DNA from: Devosia sp.
GTDB taxonomy: Bacteria; Pseudomonadota; Alphaproteobacteria; Rhizobiales; Devosiaceae
Direction: 5' to 3'
Assembly (NCBI RefSeq): GCF_028290435.1
Contig: NZ_JAQGJV010000015.1
Location: forward strand, 1-64,000
DNA length: 64,000 nt
Below are positions 1 through 8,886 of the stretch, one piece after another. Position 1 is the stretch's first letter. Every line of letters begins with the position of its first letter. The notes beneath the pieces were generated by a model that did no database searches, had not been told where the DNA came from, and was given only the letters and a program-made list of their open reading frames with translations. Position numbers and translations under genes: made by a program.

Positions 1-561
1 CGCCCGCACCGCAAGTGCCGCGTGTCGATCCACACTGCCCGTCCGGGCATCGTGATCGGCAAGAAGGGCGCTGACATCGACAAGATCCGCGCCAAGGTGA
101 AGAAGTTCACCGACAGCGAAGTGCACATCAACATCGTTGAAGTGCGCAAGCCGGAAACCGATGCGACGCTGGTTGCCCAGGGCATTGCCCAGCAGCTGGA
201 ACGCCGCGTGGCTTTCCGTCGCGCCATGAAGCGTTCGGTGCAGACCGCAATGCGCATGGGCGCAGGCGGCATCCGCGTGAACGTTGGTGGCCGTCTCGGT
301 GGCGCCGACATCGCTCGTACCGAATGGTACCGCGAAGGTCGCGTTCCGCTGCACACGCTGCGTGCCGACATCGACTATGGTACTGCCGAAGCCGCGACCA
401 CCTACGGCATCATCGGTATCAAGGTCTGGATTTTCAAAGGCGAAGTGCTCGAGCACGATCCGATGGCCCACGAACGCCGTGCTACCGAAGGTGGCAATAG
501 CGGCGGCGGCGAAGGTCAGCAGCGTGCTCCGCGGCCCGATCGCGACCGCGAACGCGCATAA
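1..561 (+). CDS. rpsC: 30S ribosomal protein S3 (5' truncated by window edge)
   Basis: Small-subunit protein S3, which lines the mRNA entry channel of the 30S subunit. The frame is open from base 1 (RPHRKCRV...), so the start suggested by the ORF track at 22 is only an internal codon; the first roughly 50 residues lie outside the window. The KH RNA-binding domain with its GKKG loop is visible, followed by the C-terminal S3 domain and a Gly/Arg-rich tail typical of alphaproteobacterial S3. It is the first gene of the S10/spc run here, 15 bases before rplP. Identification is secure. Confidence 0.97.
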   Translation, partial: RPHRKCRVSIHTARPGIVIGKKGADIDKIRAKVKKFTDSEVHINIVEVRKPETDATLVAQGIAQQLERRVAFRRAMKRSVQTAMRMGAGGIRVNVGGRLGGADIARTEWYREGRVPLHTLRADIDYGTAEAATTYGIIGIKVWIFKGEVLEHDPMAHERRATEGGNSGGGEGQQRAPRPDRDRERA

Positions 562-576
562 GAAGGTTAGTTCATT

Positions 577-990
577 ATGCTGCAACCTAAGAAGACCAAG
601 TTCCGCAAGGCCCACAAGGGCCGTATCCATGGCGTTGCCAAGGGTGGCACTGACCTGGCTTTCGGCCAGTATGCCCTCAAGGCAACTGAGCCAGAGCGCG
701 TGACTGCTCGCCAGATCGAAGCGGCTCGCCGCGCGATCACCCGCGAAATGAAGCGCCAGGGTCGTGTCTGGATCCGCATTTTCCCAGACGTACCGGTTTC
801 CAAGAAGCCGACCGAAGTACGTATGGGTAAGGGCAAGGGTTCGGTTGAACTCTGGGCCGCTCGCGTCAAGCCGGGCCGTATCGTATTCGAGATCGACGGC
901 GTCCCTGAGGACGTTGCCAAGGAAGCCCTTCGCCTCGGCGCGATGAAGCTTCCGATCATGACGCGGGTTGTTACCCGCATTGCAGACTGA
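577..990 (+). CDS. rplP: 50S ribosomal protein L16
   Basis: Large-subunit protein L16, located near the tRNA A-site and the peptidyl transferase centre. The 137-residue length and the N-terminus [16 protein letters not shown] match the family exactly, as does the [16 protein letters not shown] segment. It lies between rpsC and rpmC with short gaps, in the usual S10 operon order. The minus-strand ORF 567-980 overlapping it is a shadow. Confidence 0.98.
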   Translation: MLQPKKTKFRKAHKGRIHGVAKGGTDLAFGQYALKATEPERVTARQIEAARRAITREMKRQGRVWIRIFPDVPVSKKPTEVRMGKGKGSVELWAARVKPGRIVFEIDGVPEDVAKEALRLGAMKLPIMTRVVTRIAD

Positions 991-1001
991 GGGGCGCGGT
1001 T

Positions 1002-1199
1002 ATGACCACTGCCAAAGATGTGCGGGCCAAAACCCCGGATGAGCTGAAGGATCAGCTCGTTAGCCTGAAGAAAGAACAGTTCAACCTGCGTTTCCAGCGT
1101 GCTACCCAGCAGCTCGAAGCCCCGGCCCAGGTCAAGAAGGTCCGCCGCGATATCGCGCGGATCAAGACGATCCTGGCCGAGAAGAACGCAGCGAAGTAA
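1002..1199 (+). CDS. rpmC: 50S ribosomal protein L29
   Basis: Small large-subunit protein L29, part of the polypeptide exit-tunnel rim. The product is 65 residues, with the two-helix pattern [21 protein letters not shown] near the N-terminus and a basic RRDIARIKT helix at the C-terminus. It is preceded by a GGGGCG-type purine run and followed 12 bases later by rpsQ. Order and length are normal. Confidence 0.97.
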   Translation: MTTAKDVRAKTPDELKDQLVSLKKEQFNLRFQRATQQLEAPAQVKKVRRDIARIKTILAEKNAAK

Positions 1200-1211
1200 G
1201 GAGCGGCGACC

Positions 1212-1463
1212 ATGCCAAAACGCGTTCTACAGGGGACTGTTGTCTCCGACACCAATGAGAAGACGGTTGTGGTGCGCGTCGAGCGCCGCTTTACGCATCC
1301 CGTCATGAAGAAGGTTGTGCGCCGGTCCAAGAAGTACCATGCGCACGATGAAGCTAATGTGGCGAAGATCGGCGATATCGTGTGGATCGAAGAGTGCGCG
1401 CCAATTTCGAAGAACAAGCGCTGGACGCTTGTTCCGACTGCAGCAGCAGCGCCGTCGGCGTAA
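1212..1463 (+). CDS. rpsQ: 30S ribosomal protein S17
   Basis: Primary 16S rRNA-binding protein S17, an OB-fold. The product has 83 residues, starts [13 protein letters not shown], and carries the family signature [18 protein letters not shown] followed by [15 protein letters not shown] ribosome-binding site GGAGCGG lies just upstream. The 63-base gap to rplN is the largest so far in the operon but shows no terminator. Confidence 0.97.
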   Translation: MPKRVLQGTVVSDTNEKTVVVRVERRFTHPVMKKVVRRSKKYHAHDEANVAKIGDIVWIEECAPISKNKRWTLVPTAAAAPSA

Positions 1464-1526
1464 GATATAGGTCAAGATCGGCAGTTCCGGGGACGGTAGG
1501 TCGGTTTAACAAGAAGGCATCCAGTC

Positions 1527-1895
1527 ATGATTCAGATGCAATCAAATCTCGACGTCGCGGATAATTCCGGCGCGCGTCGTGTCATGTGCATCAAGGTGCT
1601 GGGCGGTTCGCATCGCAAGTACGCGTCGGTTGGCGACATTATCGTTGTGTCGGTCAAGGATGCTATTCCGCGCGGCCGCGTTAAAAAGGGTCAGGTTATG
1701 AAGGCGGTCGTCGTACGCACCTCCTTCGATATCCGTCGCCCCGATGGCACGGTGATCCGTTTCGACAAGAACGCCGCGGTTCTGATTAACAATCAGAAAG
1801 AGCCGATCGGCACCCGTATCTTCGGACCAGTTCCACGCGAGCTTCGCGCCAAGAACCACATGAAGATCATCTCGCTCGCACCAGAGGTGCTGTAA
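1527..1895 (+). CDS. rplN: 50S ribosomal protein L14
   Basis: Large-subunit protein L14 at the subunit interface. The 122-residue length and sequence ([27 protein letters not shown]) are diagnostic. First gene of the spc group. Its stop codon overlaps the rplX start by one base (TAATG), which suggests translational coupling. Confidence 0.98.
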   Translation: MIQMQSNLDVADNSGARRVMCIKVLGGSHRKYASVGDIIVVSVKDAIPRGRVKKGQVMKAVVVRTSFDIRRPDGTVIRFDKNAAVLINNQKEPIGTRIFGPVPRELRAKNHMKIISLAPEVL

Positions 1896-2206
1896 TGGCT
1901 GCCAAAATTAAGAAGGGCGATAAGGTCGTCGTCCTGACAGGCAAGGACAAAGGCAAGACTGGCCAGGTTCTTTCCGTCATTCCGACCGAAACCAAGGCGC
2001 TCGTGCAGGGTATCAACCTTGTCAAGCGCCACACCAAGCAGACCGCGTCGACCGATGCCGGCATCTTCACCAAAGAAGCGCCGATCCATCTGTCCAACAT
2101 CGCGCTCGCCGATAAGGATGGCAAGGCCACTCGCGTCGGTTTCCAGATCAAGGACGGCGTCAAATCGCGCGTCGCCAAGTCGACCGGAGACGTGATCGAT
2201 GGCTGA
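1895..2206 (+). CDS. rplX: 50S ribosomal protein L24
   Basis: Assembly-initiator protein L24, binding the 5' part of 23S rRNA. The product has 103 residues, with a KOW motif near the N-terminus ([20 protein letters not shown]). It overlaps rplN by one base and the downstream rplE by eight bases, so all three are probably translationally coupled. Confidence 0.97.
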   Translation: MAAKIKKGDKVVVLTGKDKGKTGQVLSVIPTETKALVQGINLVKRHTKQTASTDAGIFTKEAPIHLSNIALADKDGKATRVGFQIKDGVKSRVAKSTGDVIDG

Positions 2207-2756
2207 TACAGTTTATATGCCTCGCCTTCGGGTCGAGTATGAAGAAAATATCCGCAAGGCTCTGACCGAGCAGTTCGGCTACAAGAATGTCATGGAGCTG
2301 CCCAAGCTCGACAAGATTGTGCTGAACATGGGCGTTGGCGAAGCCGTCAACGACACCAAGAAGGTCAAGACCGCTGCGGCCGATCTCGAAAAGATCGCCG
2401 GCCAGAAGCCTGTCATCACTCATGCCCGCAAGTCGATCGCCGGCTTCAAGGTGCGTGAAGACATGCCGCTGGGCGTCAAGGTGACCCTGCGCAAGCAGCG
2501 CATGTATGAATTCCTCGACCGTTTGGTGAACATCGCACTGCCGCGTGTTCGCGATTTCCGCGGTTTGAACCCGAATTCGTTCGATGGCCGTGGCAACTAT
2601 GCTATGGGCATCAAGGAACACATCATTTTCCCGGAAATCAACTACGACCAGGTTGACCAGGTCTGGGGCATGGACATCGTCATAGCGACGACGGCCAAGA
2701 GTGATGACGAAGCGCGTGCGCTTCTCAAGGCTTTCAACTTCCCTTTCCGCACGTAA
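2199..2756 (+). CDS. rplE: 50S ribosomal protein L5
   Basis: 5S rRNA-binding protein L5 of the central protuberance. The product is 185 residues, with [15 protein letters not shown] and the C-terminal LKAFNFPF ending typical of the family. The start overlaps the end of rplX by eight bases; the [23 protein letters not shown]-terminus resembles other alphaproteobacterial L5 proteins, which supports this start. Confidence 0.97.
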   Translation: MADTVYMPRLRVEYEENIRKALTEQFGYKNVMELPKLDKIVLNMGVGEAVNDTKKVKTAAADLEKIAGQKPVITHARKSIAGFKVREDMPLGVKVTLRKQRMYEFLDRLVNIALPRVRDFRGLNPNSFDGRGNYAMGIKEHIIFPEINYDQVDQVWGMDIVIATTAKSDDEARALLKAFNFPFRT

Positions 2757-2786
2757 GCGGGCAGGGGAAGGCATAAGGATCAGGAC

Positions 2787-3092
2787 ATGGCCAAGACCAG
2801 CTCCATCGAAAAGAACAACAAGCGCAAGGCACTTGCCAAGCAGTATGCGCCCAAGCGCGCTGCTTTGAAGGCTCTGACCAAGGATCAGTCGATCCCGGCA
2901 GACCAGCGCTTCGCCGCCCAGCTCAAGCTGGCGGAACTGCCGCGCAACTCCGCCAAGGTCCGCGTTCGCAATCGTTGCGAAGTGTCCGGTCGCCCGCGCG
3001 GCTTCTACCGCAAGCTGAAACTGAGCCGCATCGCGCTGCGCCAGCTGGGCAATATGGGCGAGATCCCAGGCCTGGTTAAGTCGAGCTGGTAA
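2787..3092 (+). CDS. rpsN: 30S ribosomal protein S14
   Basis: 30S head protein S14. At 101 residues it is the long form without the zinc-binding CxxC pairs, as seen in the conserved RNRCEVSGRPRGFYRKLKLSR segment. It follows rplE by 30 bases and precedes rpsH by 12. No sign of a second, zinc-type copy in this window. Confidence 0.97.
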   Translation: MAKTSSIEKNNKRKALAKQYAPKRAALKALTKDQSIPADQRFAAQLKLAELPRNSAKVRVRNRCEVSGRPRGFYRKLKLSRIALRQLGNMGEIPGLVKSSW

Positions 3093-3104
3093 GGAAAAAG
3101 ACAG

Positions 3105-3503
3105 ATGAGCTTTTCAGATCCCATCGGCGATATGCTGACCCGCATCCGTAATGCGCAGATGCGCCGTAAGAATTCCGTTTCGACGCCGGCTTCGACCCTT
3201 CGCGGTCGGGTGCTGGACGTTCTCCAGTCCGAGGGTTTTATCCGCGGCTACTCGGAGACCAAGTTCGAGAACGGCGCTGCCGAGTACGAGATTGAACTCA
3301 AGTACTCGGATAATGAAGCGGTTATCCGCACGATCGAGCGCGTTTCGCGTCCCGGCCGTCGCGTTTACGCTTCGGTGAAGAATATTCCGCAGGTTGCCAA
3401 TGGCCTGGGTGTCTCGATCCTCTCCACCCCCAAGGGTGTGATGGCCGACCACGAAGCCAAGGCTGCCAACGTTGGTGGCGAGGTACTCTGCCGCGTCTTC
3501 TAA
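3105..3503 (+). CDS. rpsH: 30S ribosomal protein S8
   Basis: 16S rRNA-binding protein S8, an early assembly protein; in enterobacteria it is also the translational repressor of the spc operon. The product is 132 residues and starts [18 protein letters not shown]. The C-terminus [17 protein letters not shown]...GGEVLCRVF is the S8 signature. Whether it autoregulates here cannot be read from the sequence. Confidence 0.97.
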   Translation: MSFSDPIGDMLTRIRNAQMRRKNSVSTPASTLRGRVLDVLQSEGFIRGYSETKFENGAAEYEIELKYSDNEAVIRTIERVSRPGRRVYASVKNIPQVANGLGVSILSTPKGVMADHEAKAANVGGEVLCRVF

Positions 3504-3542
3504 TGAAGGCATGGTAAGACGATTACTCAAGGATAACTACGA

Positions 3543-4076
3543 ATGTCACGTACAGGCAAACAGCCGGTAGCCCCGGTTAGCGGCGTTACGGTGACCATTA
3601 ATGGTCGCACCGTTTCCGCCAAGGGCCCCAAGGGTGAACTGAGCATCGCGCTCATGGACGCCATCAATGTCGAGCAGACCGAAGCTGGTCTGGTTGTGTC
3701 GCCTGCGAACGACACCCGGTTTGCCAAGGCAGCCTGGGGCACCACGCGCGCTCTGATCCAGAACATGGTGACGGGCGTCAGCGCCGGGTTCGAACGCCGC
3801 CTGAACATCCAGGGCGTTGGTTATCGCGCTGCCCTTCAGGGCAAGGACATCAAGCTGTCGCTTGGGTTCAGCCACGAAGTGATCTATGAAGCCCCTCAGG
3901 GAATCACCCTTGCCGTGCCAGTGCCGACGGAAATCGTCATCACCGGCATCGACAAGCAGGCCGTCGGCCAGGTTGCGGCGAACATTCGTGCATGGCGCAA
4001 GCCAGAGCCCTACAAGGGCAAGGGCGTTCGCTATGCTGGCGAGTTCGTCTTCCGCAAAGAAGGCAAGAAGAAGTAA
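3543..4076 (+). CDS. rplF: 50S ribosomal protein L6
   Basis: Large-subunit protein L6 near the factor-binding centre. The 177-residue length is standard. The sequence shows the internal duplication of the L6 fold and the C-terminal signature PEPYKGKGVRYAGE. It lies 39 bases after rpsH and 12 bases before rplR. Confidence 0.97.
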   Translation: MSRTGKQPVAPVSGVTVTINGRTVSAKGPKGELSIALMDAINVEQTEAGLVVSPANDTRFAKAAWGTTRALIQNMVTGVSAGFERRLNIQGVGYRAALQGKDIKLSLGFSHEVIYEAPQGITLAVPVPTEIVITGIDKQAVGQVAANIRAWRKPEPYKGKGVRYAGEFVFRKEGKKK

Positions 4077-4088
4077 GGAGCGCCTGCA

Positions 4089-4451
4089 ATGGCTATCAGT
4101 GCAAAGGGAGCGGATCGCCGCAAGGCCCGTGTCCGCAAGGCGCTCAAGGCTCGTGCCTTCGGTCGTCCGCGTCTGTCGGTTTTCCGTTCGGACAAGAATA
4201 TCTACGCCCAGATCATCGACGATACGACAGGCCGTACGCTGGCCGCCGCATCGACGCTGGACAAGGACGTCAAGGCGTCGGTTGGCAACGGTGCTACCGC
4301 CGAGGCTGCTGCAGCGATTGGCAAGTTGATTGCCGAGCGCGGCTCCAAGGCCGGCGTTGCCGAAGTGATCTTCGATCGCGGCGCCTACATCTATCATGGC
4401 CGGGTCAAGGCCCTAGCAGACGCTGCCCGCGAGGGCGGCCTGCAGTTCTGA
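4089..4451 (+). CDS. rplR: 50S ribosomal protein L18
   Basis: 5S rRNA-binding protein L18 of the central protuberance. The 120-residue product has a basic N-terminus followed by [20 protein letters not shown] and the C-terminal [28 protein letters not shown] ending. Normal spc operon position between rplF and rpsE. Confidence 0.97.
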   Translation: MAISAKGADRRKARVRKALKARAFGRPRLSVFRSDKNIYAQIIDDTTGRTLAAASTLDKDVKASVGNGATAEAAAAIGKLIAERGSKAGVAEVIFDRGAYIYHGRVKALADAAREGGLQF

Positions 4452-4476
4452 TCCACGGCGCGAGAAAGAAGATACT

Positions 4477-5007
4477 ATGAGCAGAGACGTTCAAGAACGC
4501 GATAGCGAATTTGTCGATCGCCTGGTCCACATCAATCGTGTGGCCAAGGTGGTCAAGGGTGGCCGTCGTTTTGGTTTCGCTGCGCTTGTCGTGGTCGGTG
4601 ACCAGAAGGGCCGCGTTGGCTTTGGTCACGGTAAGGCCCGTGAAGTTCCAGAGGCAATCCGCAAGGCAACCGAACAGGCCAAGCGCCAGATGATCCGGGT
4701 GCCGCTGCGCGACGCCCGTACCCTGCACCACGACGTCACCGGACGTCACGGCGCTGGCAAGGTCATCCTGCGTGCCGCCGTTCCGGGTACCGGCATCATC
4801 GCCGGTGGTCCGATGCGCGCCGTGTTCGAGACGCTGGGCATCAACGACATCGTTGCCAAGTCGCAGGGGACTGCTAACCCCTACAACATGGTGCGGGCCA
4901 CCTTCGATGCGCTCAAGCGCGTCGATAGCCCTCGCTCGGTTGCATCGCGTCGTGGCTTGAAGGTTTCGGAACTGCAAGCCCGTCGTGGCGAAACAGTCGA
5001 GGCTTGA
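4477..5007 (+). CDS. rpsE: 30S ribosomal protein S5
   Basis: S5, involved in decoding accuracy and mRNA unwinding at the 30S entry. The product is 176 residues, with the N-terminal double-stranded RNA-binding domain ([22 protein letters not shown]) and the C-terminal domain with [19 protein letters not shown]. Spacing to rplR and rpmD is short. Confidence 0.97.
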   Translation: MSRDVQERDSEFVDRLVHINRVAKVVKGGRRFGFAALVVVGDQKGRVGFGHGKAREVPEAIRKATEQAKRQMIRVPLRDARTLHHDVTGRHGAGKVILRAAVPGTGIIAGGPMRAVFETLGINDIVAKSQGTANPYNMVRATFDALKRVDSPRSVASRRGLKVSELQARRGETVEA

Positions 5008-5033
5008 TCCGGTAACCCGGACGGAGAGATATC

Positions 5034-5222
5034 ATGGCTGAACAAAAGACCCTCGTCGTGAAGCAGATCGGCTCGCCGATCCGCCGCGACAAAGTGCAGC
5101 GCGCGACCCTGATCGGTCTCGGGCTCAACAAGATGAACAAAGAGCGCGAGCTGATCGATACGCCCGAAGTGCGTGGCATGATCCGTAAGCTCCCGCATCT
5201 CGTCCGTGTTATCGGCGAGTAA
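5034..5222 (+). CDS. rpmD: 50S ribosomal protein L30
   Basis: Small large-subunit protein L30, 62 residues, with the conserved [25 protein letters not shown] segment (quoted in part: [10 protein letters not shown]). A GGAGAG ribosome-binding site lies upstream. The gene sits between rpsE and rplO as in most bacteria. Confidence 0.96.
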   Translation: MAEQKTLVVKQIGSPIRRDKVQRATLIGLGLNKMNKERELIDTPEVRGMIRKLPHLVRVIGE

Positions 5223-5237
5223 GAAGGTAGCTTCGTA

Positions 5238-5738
5238 ATGACCCGTTTGAACGAACTTCGCGACAATCCAGGCGCCAACAAGATCCGCATGCGGATCGGC
5301 CGTGGCATCGGCTCGGGCAAGGGCAAGACCGGCGGCCGTGGCGGCAAGGGCCAGACGGCACGCTCCGGCGTTGCCATCAACGGCTTCGAAGGCGGCCAGA
5401 TGCCCCTTCACATGCGTATGCCAAAGCGCGGCTTCAATGCCCTGAACCCAGGGGATTGGAACGAGGTTCGCATCGACCGTATCCAGGCCTATATCGACAG
5501 CGGCAAGCTGGACATCAAGGGCGTGGTTGACGCCGCTGCCTTGATCGCTGCGCGCGTCATCCGTCGTCCCAAGGACGGCGTGCGCCTGATCGGCTCGGCT
5601 GGCTTCACGGCTAAGAATGTGACCTTCAAGGTCGACTATGCGACGGCCGGCGCGACTGCAGCTATTGAATCTGCCGGCGGCAAGCTCGATATCATCCCGA
5701 CCAAGGCGACGTGGAAGAAGACTCCATACGCTGGTTAA
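5238..5738 (+). CDS. rplO: 50S ribosomal protein L15
   Basis: Late-assembly protein L15. The product has 166 residues: [19 protein letters not shown], a Gly/Lys-rich RNA-binding stretch ([18 protein letters not shown]), and the [18 protein letters not shown] segment characteristic of the family. It is followed by a 129-base gap with two palindromes before secY. Confidence 0.97.
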   Translation: MTRLNELRDNPGANKIRMRIGRGIGSGKGKTGGRGGKGQTARSGVAINGFEGGQMPLHMRMPKRGFNALNPGDWNEVRIDRIQAYIDSGKLDIKGVVDAAALIAARVIRRPKDGVRLIGSAGFTAKNVTFKVDYATAGATAAIESAGGKLDIIPTKATWKKTPYAG

Positions 5739-5803
5739 TTATCGGCACGGGCACATCCGGCCATTGGTTGGGTGTGCTCTTCTGGTTTGTTGCGTTGGGG
5801 ATA

Positions 5804-5837
5804 CAGATGCATCTGCATCCTGAAGCGCTCCGAGCGC
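5804..5837. repeat. Two short perfect palindromes in the rplO-secY gap
   Basis: The only sizeable gap inside the spc part of the operon contains CAGATGCATCTG (about 5804-5815) and GCGCTCCGAGCGC (about 5825-5837), both self-complementary. They lie 30-60 bases before secY. They could be an RNA hairpin modulating secY expression or a protein site; nothing in the sequence decides this. Confidence 0.5.
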
Positions 5838-5867
5838 ACCTGGCCTTGAAGCCATAGGGAGCGATAC

Positions 5868-7208
5868 ATGGCGTCCGCAGCCGAGCAACTAGCTCGTAAT
5901 CTGAATTTTTCGACATTCTCCAAGGCGAAAGCCCTGCAGCAGCGCATCTGGTTCACACTAGGCGCGCTGCTCGTCTATCGTCTGGGTACTTTCATTCCGG
6001 TTCCGGGTATAGACCCGGATGCTTTCCAGGCCACTTTCGAGCAGAGCCAGCAGGGCATCATCGGCATGTTCAACATGTTCTCCGGCGGTGCCGTGCAGCG
6101 CATGGCGATCTTTGCACTGAACCTCATTCCCTACATTACCGCGTCGATCGTGGTGCAGGTGATCGCCACGGCGTCGCCGCGTCTCGAAGCGATGAAGAAA
6201 GAGGGCGAAGCTGGCCGTCGCAAGATGAACCAGTATACCCGCTATCTGGCGGTCGTGTTCTGTGCCGTGCAGGCCTATGGCATTGCCATCGGGCTGGAAG
6301 CCAGCCAGGGCGTCGTGCTGCATCCGGGCTGGATGTTCCGTTTCACCACGGTCATTACCCTGGTCGGCGGCACCATGTTCCTGATGTGGCTGGGTGAACA
6401 GATCACTTCGCGCGGCGTCGGCAACGGTATTTCGCTTATCATTTTCGCCGGTATCGTCGCCAATCTGCCCACAACGCTGGTGCAGACGATGGAACTCAGC
6501 CGTACAGGTGCCTTGCCGGCTGCTGCTGGCATTTTCATTCTTGTGCTGGCTATCGTCGTGATCGCCGGTATCGTGTTCTTCGAACGCGCTCAGCGCCGGT
6601 TGCTGATCCAGTATCCGAAGCGCCAGGTTGGCAACAAGATGTTCCAGGGCGATACCTCGCACCTGCCGCTCAAGCTGAATACCTCGGGTGTTATCCCGGT
6701 GATTTTCGGCTCGTCCTTGCTGCTGCTGCCGGCGACCATCGCGTCGTTCGCTGCGCAGGGCAATGCGCCGGTGTGGTTGCAGACGGTGACGGCCATGCTC
6801 GGCCGTGGCCAGCCGCTCTATCTGACGCTGTTCGCCGTGTTCATCATCTTCTTCTCGTTCTTCTATACGGCCATCGTGTTCAATCCGCAGGAGACCGCGG
6901 ATAACCTGAAGCGCTCCGGCGGCTTCATTCCGGGCGTGCGTCCGGGCGAACGCACGGCGGCGCATATCGACTATGTGCTGACGCGCATCACGGTTGTCGG
7001 CGCGCTCTACCTGACGGTCGTGGCCTTGATACCCGAGATCATCCACAACCAGCTGGCGGTCAGCCAGTTCATCGGTGGCACCTCGCTGCTGATCATGGTG
7101 ACGGTGACGCTCGATACAGTGAGCCAGATCCAGAGCCATCTGATCGCGCAGCAGTATGAGGGGCTCGTTAAGAAGTCCCGTCTTGGTGGGGGAGGTAAGC
7201 GTCGATGA
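5868..7208 (+). CDS. secY: Preprotein translocase subunit SecY
   Basis: Central channel subunit of the SecYEG translocase in the inner membrane. At 446 residues it has ten hydrophobic segments and the typical sequences LGALLVYRLGTFIPVPGID near the N-terminus, the NIFQ-like FNMFSGGAVQRM plug region, and GFIPGVRPGERTA in the C-terminal cytoplasmic loop. Its stop overlaps the adk start (ATGA), so the two are translationally coupled. Confidence 0.98.
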   Translation: MASAAEQLARNLNFSTFSKAKALQQRIWFTLGALLVYRLGTFIPVPGIDPDAFQATFEQSQQGIIGMFNMFSGGAVQRMAIFALNLIPYITASIVVQVIATASPRLEAMKKEGEAGRRKMNQYTRYLAVVFCAVQAYGIAIGLEASQGVVLHPGWMFRFTTVITLVGGTMFLMWLGEQITSRGVGNGISLIIFAGIVANLPTTLVQTMELSRTGALPAAAGIFILVLAIVVIAGIVFFERAQRRLLIQYPKRQVGNKMFQGDTSHLPLKLNTSGVIPVIFGSSLLLLPATIASFAAQGNAPVWLQTVTAMLGRGQPLYLTLFAVFIIFFSFFYTAIVFNPQETADNLKRSGGFIPGVRPGERTAAHIDYVLTRITVVGALYLTVVALIPEIIHNQLAVSQFIGGTSLLIMVTVTLDTVSQIQSHLIAQQYEGLVKKSRLGGGGKRR

Positions 7209-7768
7209 GGTTGATCCTGCTGGGACCGCCGGGAGCGGGGAAGGGTACGCAGGCCAAGATTCTGGTCGAAGCTTACGGTATTCCCCAACTGTCGACTGGC
7301 GACATCTTGCGGTCGGCCATCGAGGCGAAGACGGAGATGGGCCTGGCGGCCAAGGCCGTCATGGACCGTGGTGACCTGGTCTCCAACGATATCGTCAACG
7401 GTATCGTCTCGGAACGTCTCGATGCCGCTGATTGCCATAACGGGTTTATCCTTGACGGCTTTCCGCGCACGATTGCCCAGGCCGAGGCGCTCGACGAAAT
7501 GCTCGAGCAAAAGGGCATGCAGCTCAACGCTGTGATCGAGATGACGGCGAATGCCGAGGTCCTGGTCGAACGCGTGATCAACCGGGCCAAGGAAAGCAAC
7601 CGCCCGGACGATCATCCGGACGTCATTCGCAAGCGGCTCGAAGTGTACAATCGCGATACGGCGCCGCTGGTGGACTACTACCGCCAGCATGGGCTGGTCA
7701 AAACGGTAGACGGCATGGCACCGGTCGAGCAGGTAACTGCTGCGATCAAGGCAGCCATCGAAAACTGA
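7205..7768 (+). CDS. adk: Adenylate kinase (short-LID form)
   Basis: Converts ATP and AMP to two ADP in the cytoplasm. Walker A GPPGAGKGTQ at residues 7-16, NMP-binding STGDILR, and LDGFPRT are visible. With 187 residues it lacks the long zinc-type LID insertion, which is usual in alphaproteobacteria. It sits between secY and rpsM, its standard location, overlapping secY by four bases. Confidence 0.97.
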   Translation: MRLILLGPPGAGKGTQAKILVEAYGIPQLSTGDILRSAIEAKTEMGLAAKAVMDRGDLVSNDIVNGIVSERLDAADCHNGFILDGFPRTIAQAEALDEMLEQKGMQLNAVIEMTANAEVLVERVINRAKESNRPDDHPDVIRKRLEVYNRDTAPLVDYYRQHGLVKTVDGMAPVEQVTAAIKAAIEN

Positions 7769-7791
7769 AAGCTTTGGATTGGCCGGGGCAG

Positions 7792-7820
7792 TTGACACTG
7801 CCCTGTCTTATCCTTATGAA
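7792..7820 (+). promoter_or_regulatory. Probable internal promoter for rpsM-rpsK-rpoA-rplQ
   Basis: TTGACA at 7792-7797, then 17 bases, then TATGAA at 7815-7820: close to the sigma-70 consensus. It lies in the 177-base gap between adk and rpsM, about 125 bases before rpsM, and would allow the alpha group to be transcribed separately from spc. Confidence 0.55.
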
Positions 7821-7945
7821 CCGCACCAGTCTCATGGATTATTGGGCTGGATTCGGTTCCTCACGCAGGTTGGGGGTCGAAATCCGGTCCCTTGTTGTTT
7901 AAGGACACCGCCGTGATGGCAGGTGTTGAATGAAGGAGAGCAGAC

Positions 7946-8314
7946 GTGGCCCGTATTGCTGGCGTCAATATCCCGACGAATAAGCGCGTTGTCATCGCGC
8001 TGCAGTATATCCACGGGATCGGCGACAAGTTCGCCGAGGATATCTGCACCAAGGTTGGCATTCCGGCCGATCGTCGTGTCAACGAGTTGACCGACGCGGA
8101 AGTGATCCAGATCCGTGAAGCCATCGACCGCGACTACGTCGTGGAAGGTGACCTTCGCCGCAATGTGGCGATGAATATCAAGCGGCTGATGGATCTGGGC
8201 AACTACCGTGGCCTTCGCCACCGTCGTGGCCTGCCGGTTCGTGGTCAGCGTACCCACACCAATGCTCGTACCCGCAAGGGCCCGGCGAAGGCGATCGCTG
8301 GCAAGAAGAAGTAA
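7946..8314 (+). CDS. rpsM: 30S ribosomal protein S13
   Basis: 30S head protein contacting P-site tRNA and 50S. The product is 122 residues: [19 protein letters not shown] at the start, a helix-two-turn-helix region, and the basic tail [24 protein letters not shown] (quoted in part: [12 protein letters not shown]). Preceded by AAGGAGAG ribosome-binding site. It opens the alpha operon portion. Confidence 0.98.
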   Translation: MARIAGVNIPTNKRVVIALQYIHGIGDKFAEDICTKVGIPADRRVNELTDAEVIQIREAIDRDYVVEGDLRRNVAMNIKRLMDLGNYRGLRHRRGLPVRGQRTHTNARTRKGPAKAIAGKKK

Positions 8315-8332
8315 GAACCCGCTTCGGGTTCT
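8314..8332 (+). repeat. Hairpin between rpsM and rpsK
   Basis: AGAACCCG followed by CTT and CGGGTTCT forms an eight-base-pair stem directly after the rpsM stop. No clean T-run follows, so it is more likely an RNA-processing or attenuation hairpin than a full terminator. Confidence 0.5.
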
Positions 8333-8393
8333 TCGATGTAGCTGCTGGGGCTGGATGGCTAACGGCAGCGCCGATATCGAATAGAGGAATTAC

Positions 8394-8786
8394 ATGGCTA
8401 AGACTGAAACGACTCGCGTTAAGCGCAAGGAACGTAAGAATATCACGTCGGGTGTTGCCCACGTGAACGCCTCTTTCAACAACACGATGATCACCATCGC
8501 CGACATGCAGGGCAACACGATTTCGTGGTCCTCGTCGGGCGTGATGGGGTTCAAGGGTTCGCGTAAGTCGACCCCTTATGCCGCTCAGGTTGCTGCTGAA
8601 GACGCCGCCAAGAAGGCCCAGGAACATGGCATGAAGACCCTTGAGGTCGAAGTACGCGGTCCTGGTTCGGGCCGCGAATCGGCACTCCGGGCGTTGCAGG
8701 CGGCTGGGTTCAACGTCACCTCGATCCGCGACGTGACCTCGATCCCGCACAATGGCTGCCGTCCGCGCAAGCGGCGCCGCGTCTAA
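8394..8786 (+). CDS. rpsK: 30S ribosomal protein S11
   Basis: 30S platform protein S11, next to the E-site mRNA. The product is 130 residues, with [19 protein letters not shown] and the conserved C-terminus [16 protein letters not shown]. It is located between rpsM and rpoA; rpsD is absent from this cluster, as usual in alphaproteobacteria. Confidence 0.98.
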   Translation: MAKTETTRVKRKERKNITSGVAHVNASFNNTMITIADMQGNTISWSSSGVMGFKGSRKSTPYAAQVAAEDAAKKAQEHGMKTLEVEVRGPGSGRESALRALQAAGFNVTSIRDVTSIPHNGCRPRKRRRV

Positions 8787-8803
8787 TCTAGACGGTTTAG
8801 AAG

Positions 8804-8825
8804 CTCCCGGCCGCGCGGCCGGGAG
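8804..8825 (+). repeat. Perfect GC-rich palindrome between rpsK and rpoA
   Basis: CTCCCGGCCG and CGGCCGGGAG are perfect complements separated by two bases, 18 bases after rpsK and about 60 before the true rpoA start. It is followed by TCTTATTG rather than a U-tract. It could act as a partial terminator or an mRNA-stability structure setting rpoA levels relative to ribosomal proteins. Confidence 0.6.
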
Positions 8826-8886
8826 TCTTATTGCGTTTGCGGCGGAGCGGCCTGGGCGAGGCCGCGATTTTGAAAGGACACAACCT

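Noticed and set aside
5958-7139. Minus-strand ORF of 393 residues opposite secY
   Set aside because: His/Arg/Asp-rich composition typical of antisense to a membrane protein gene; secY is unambiguous.
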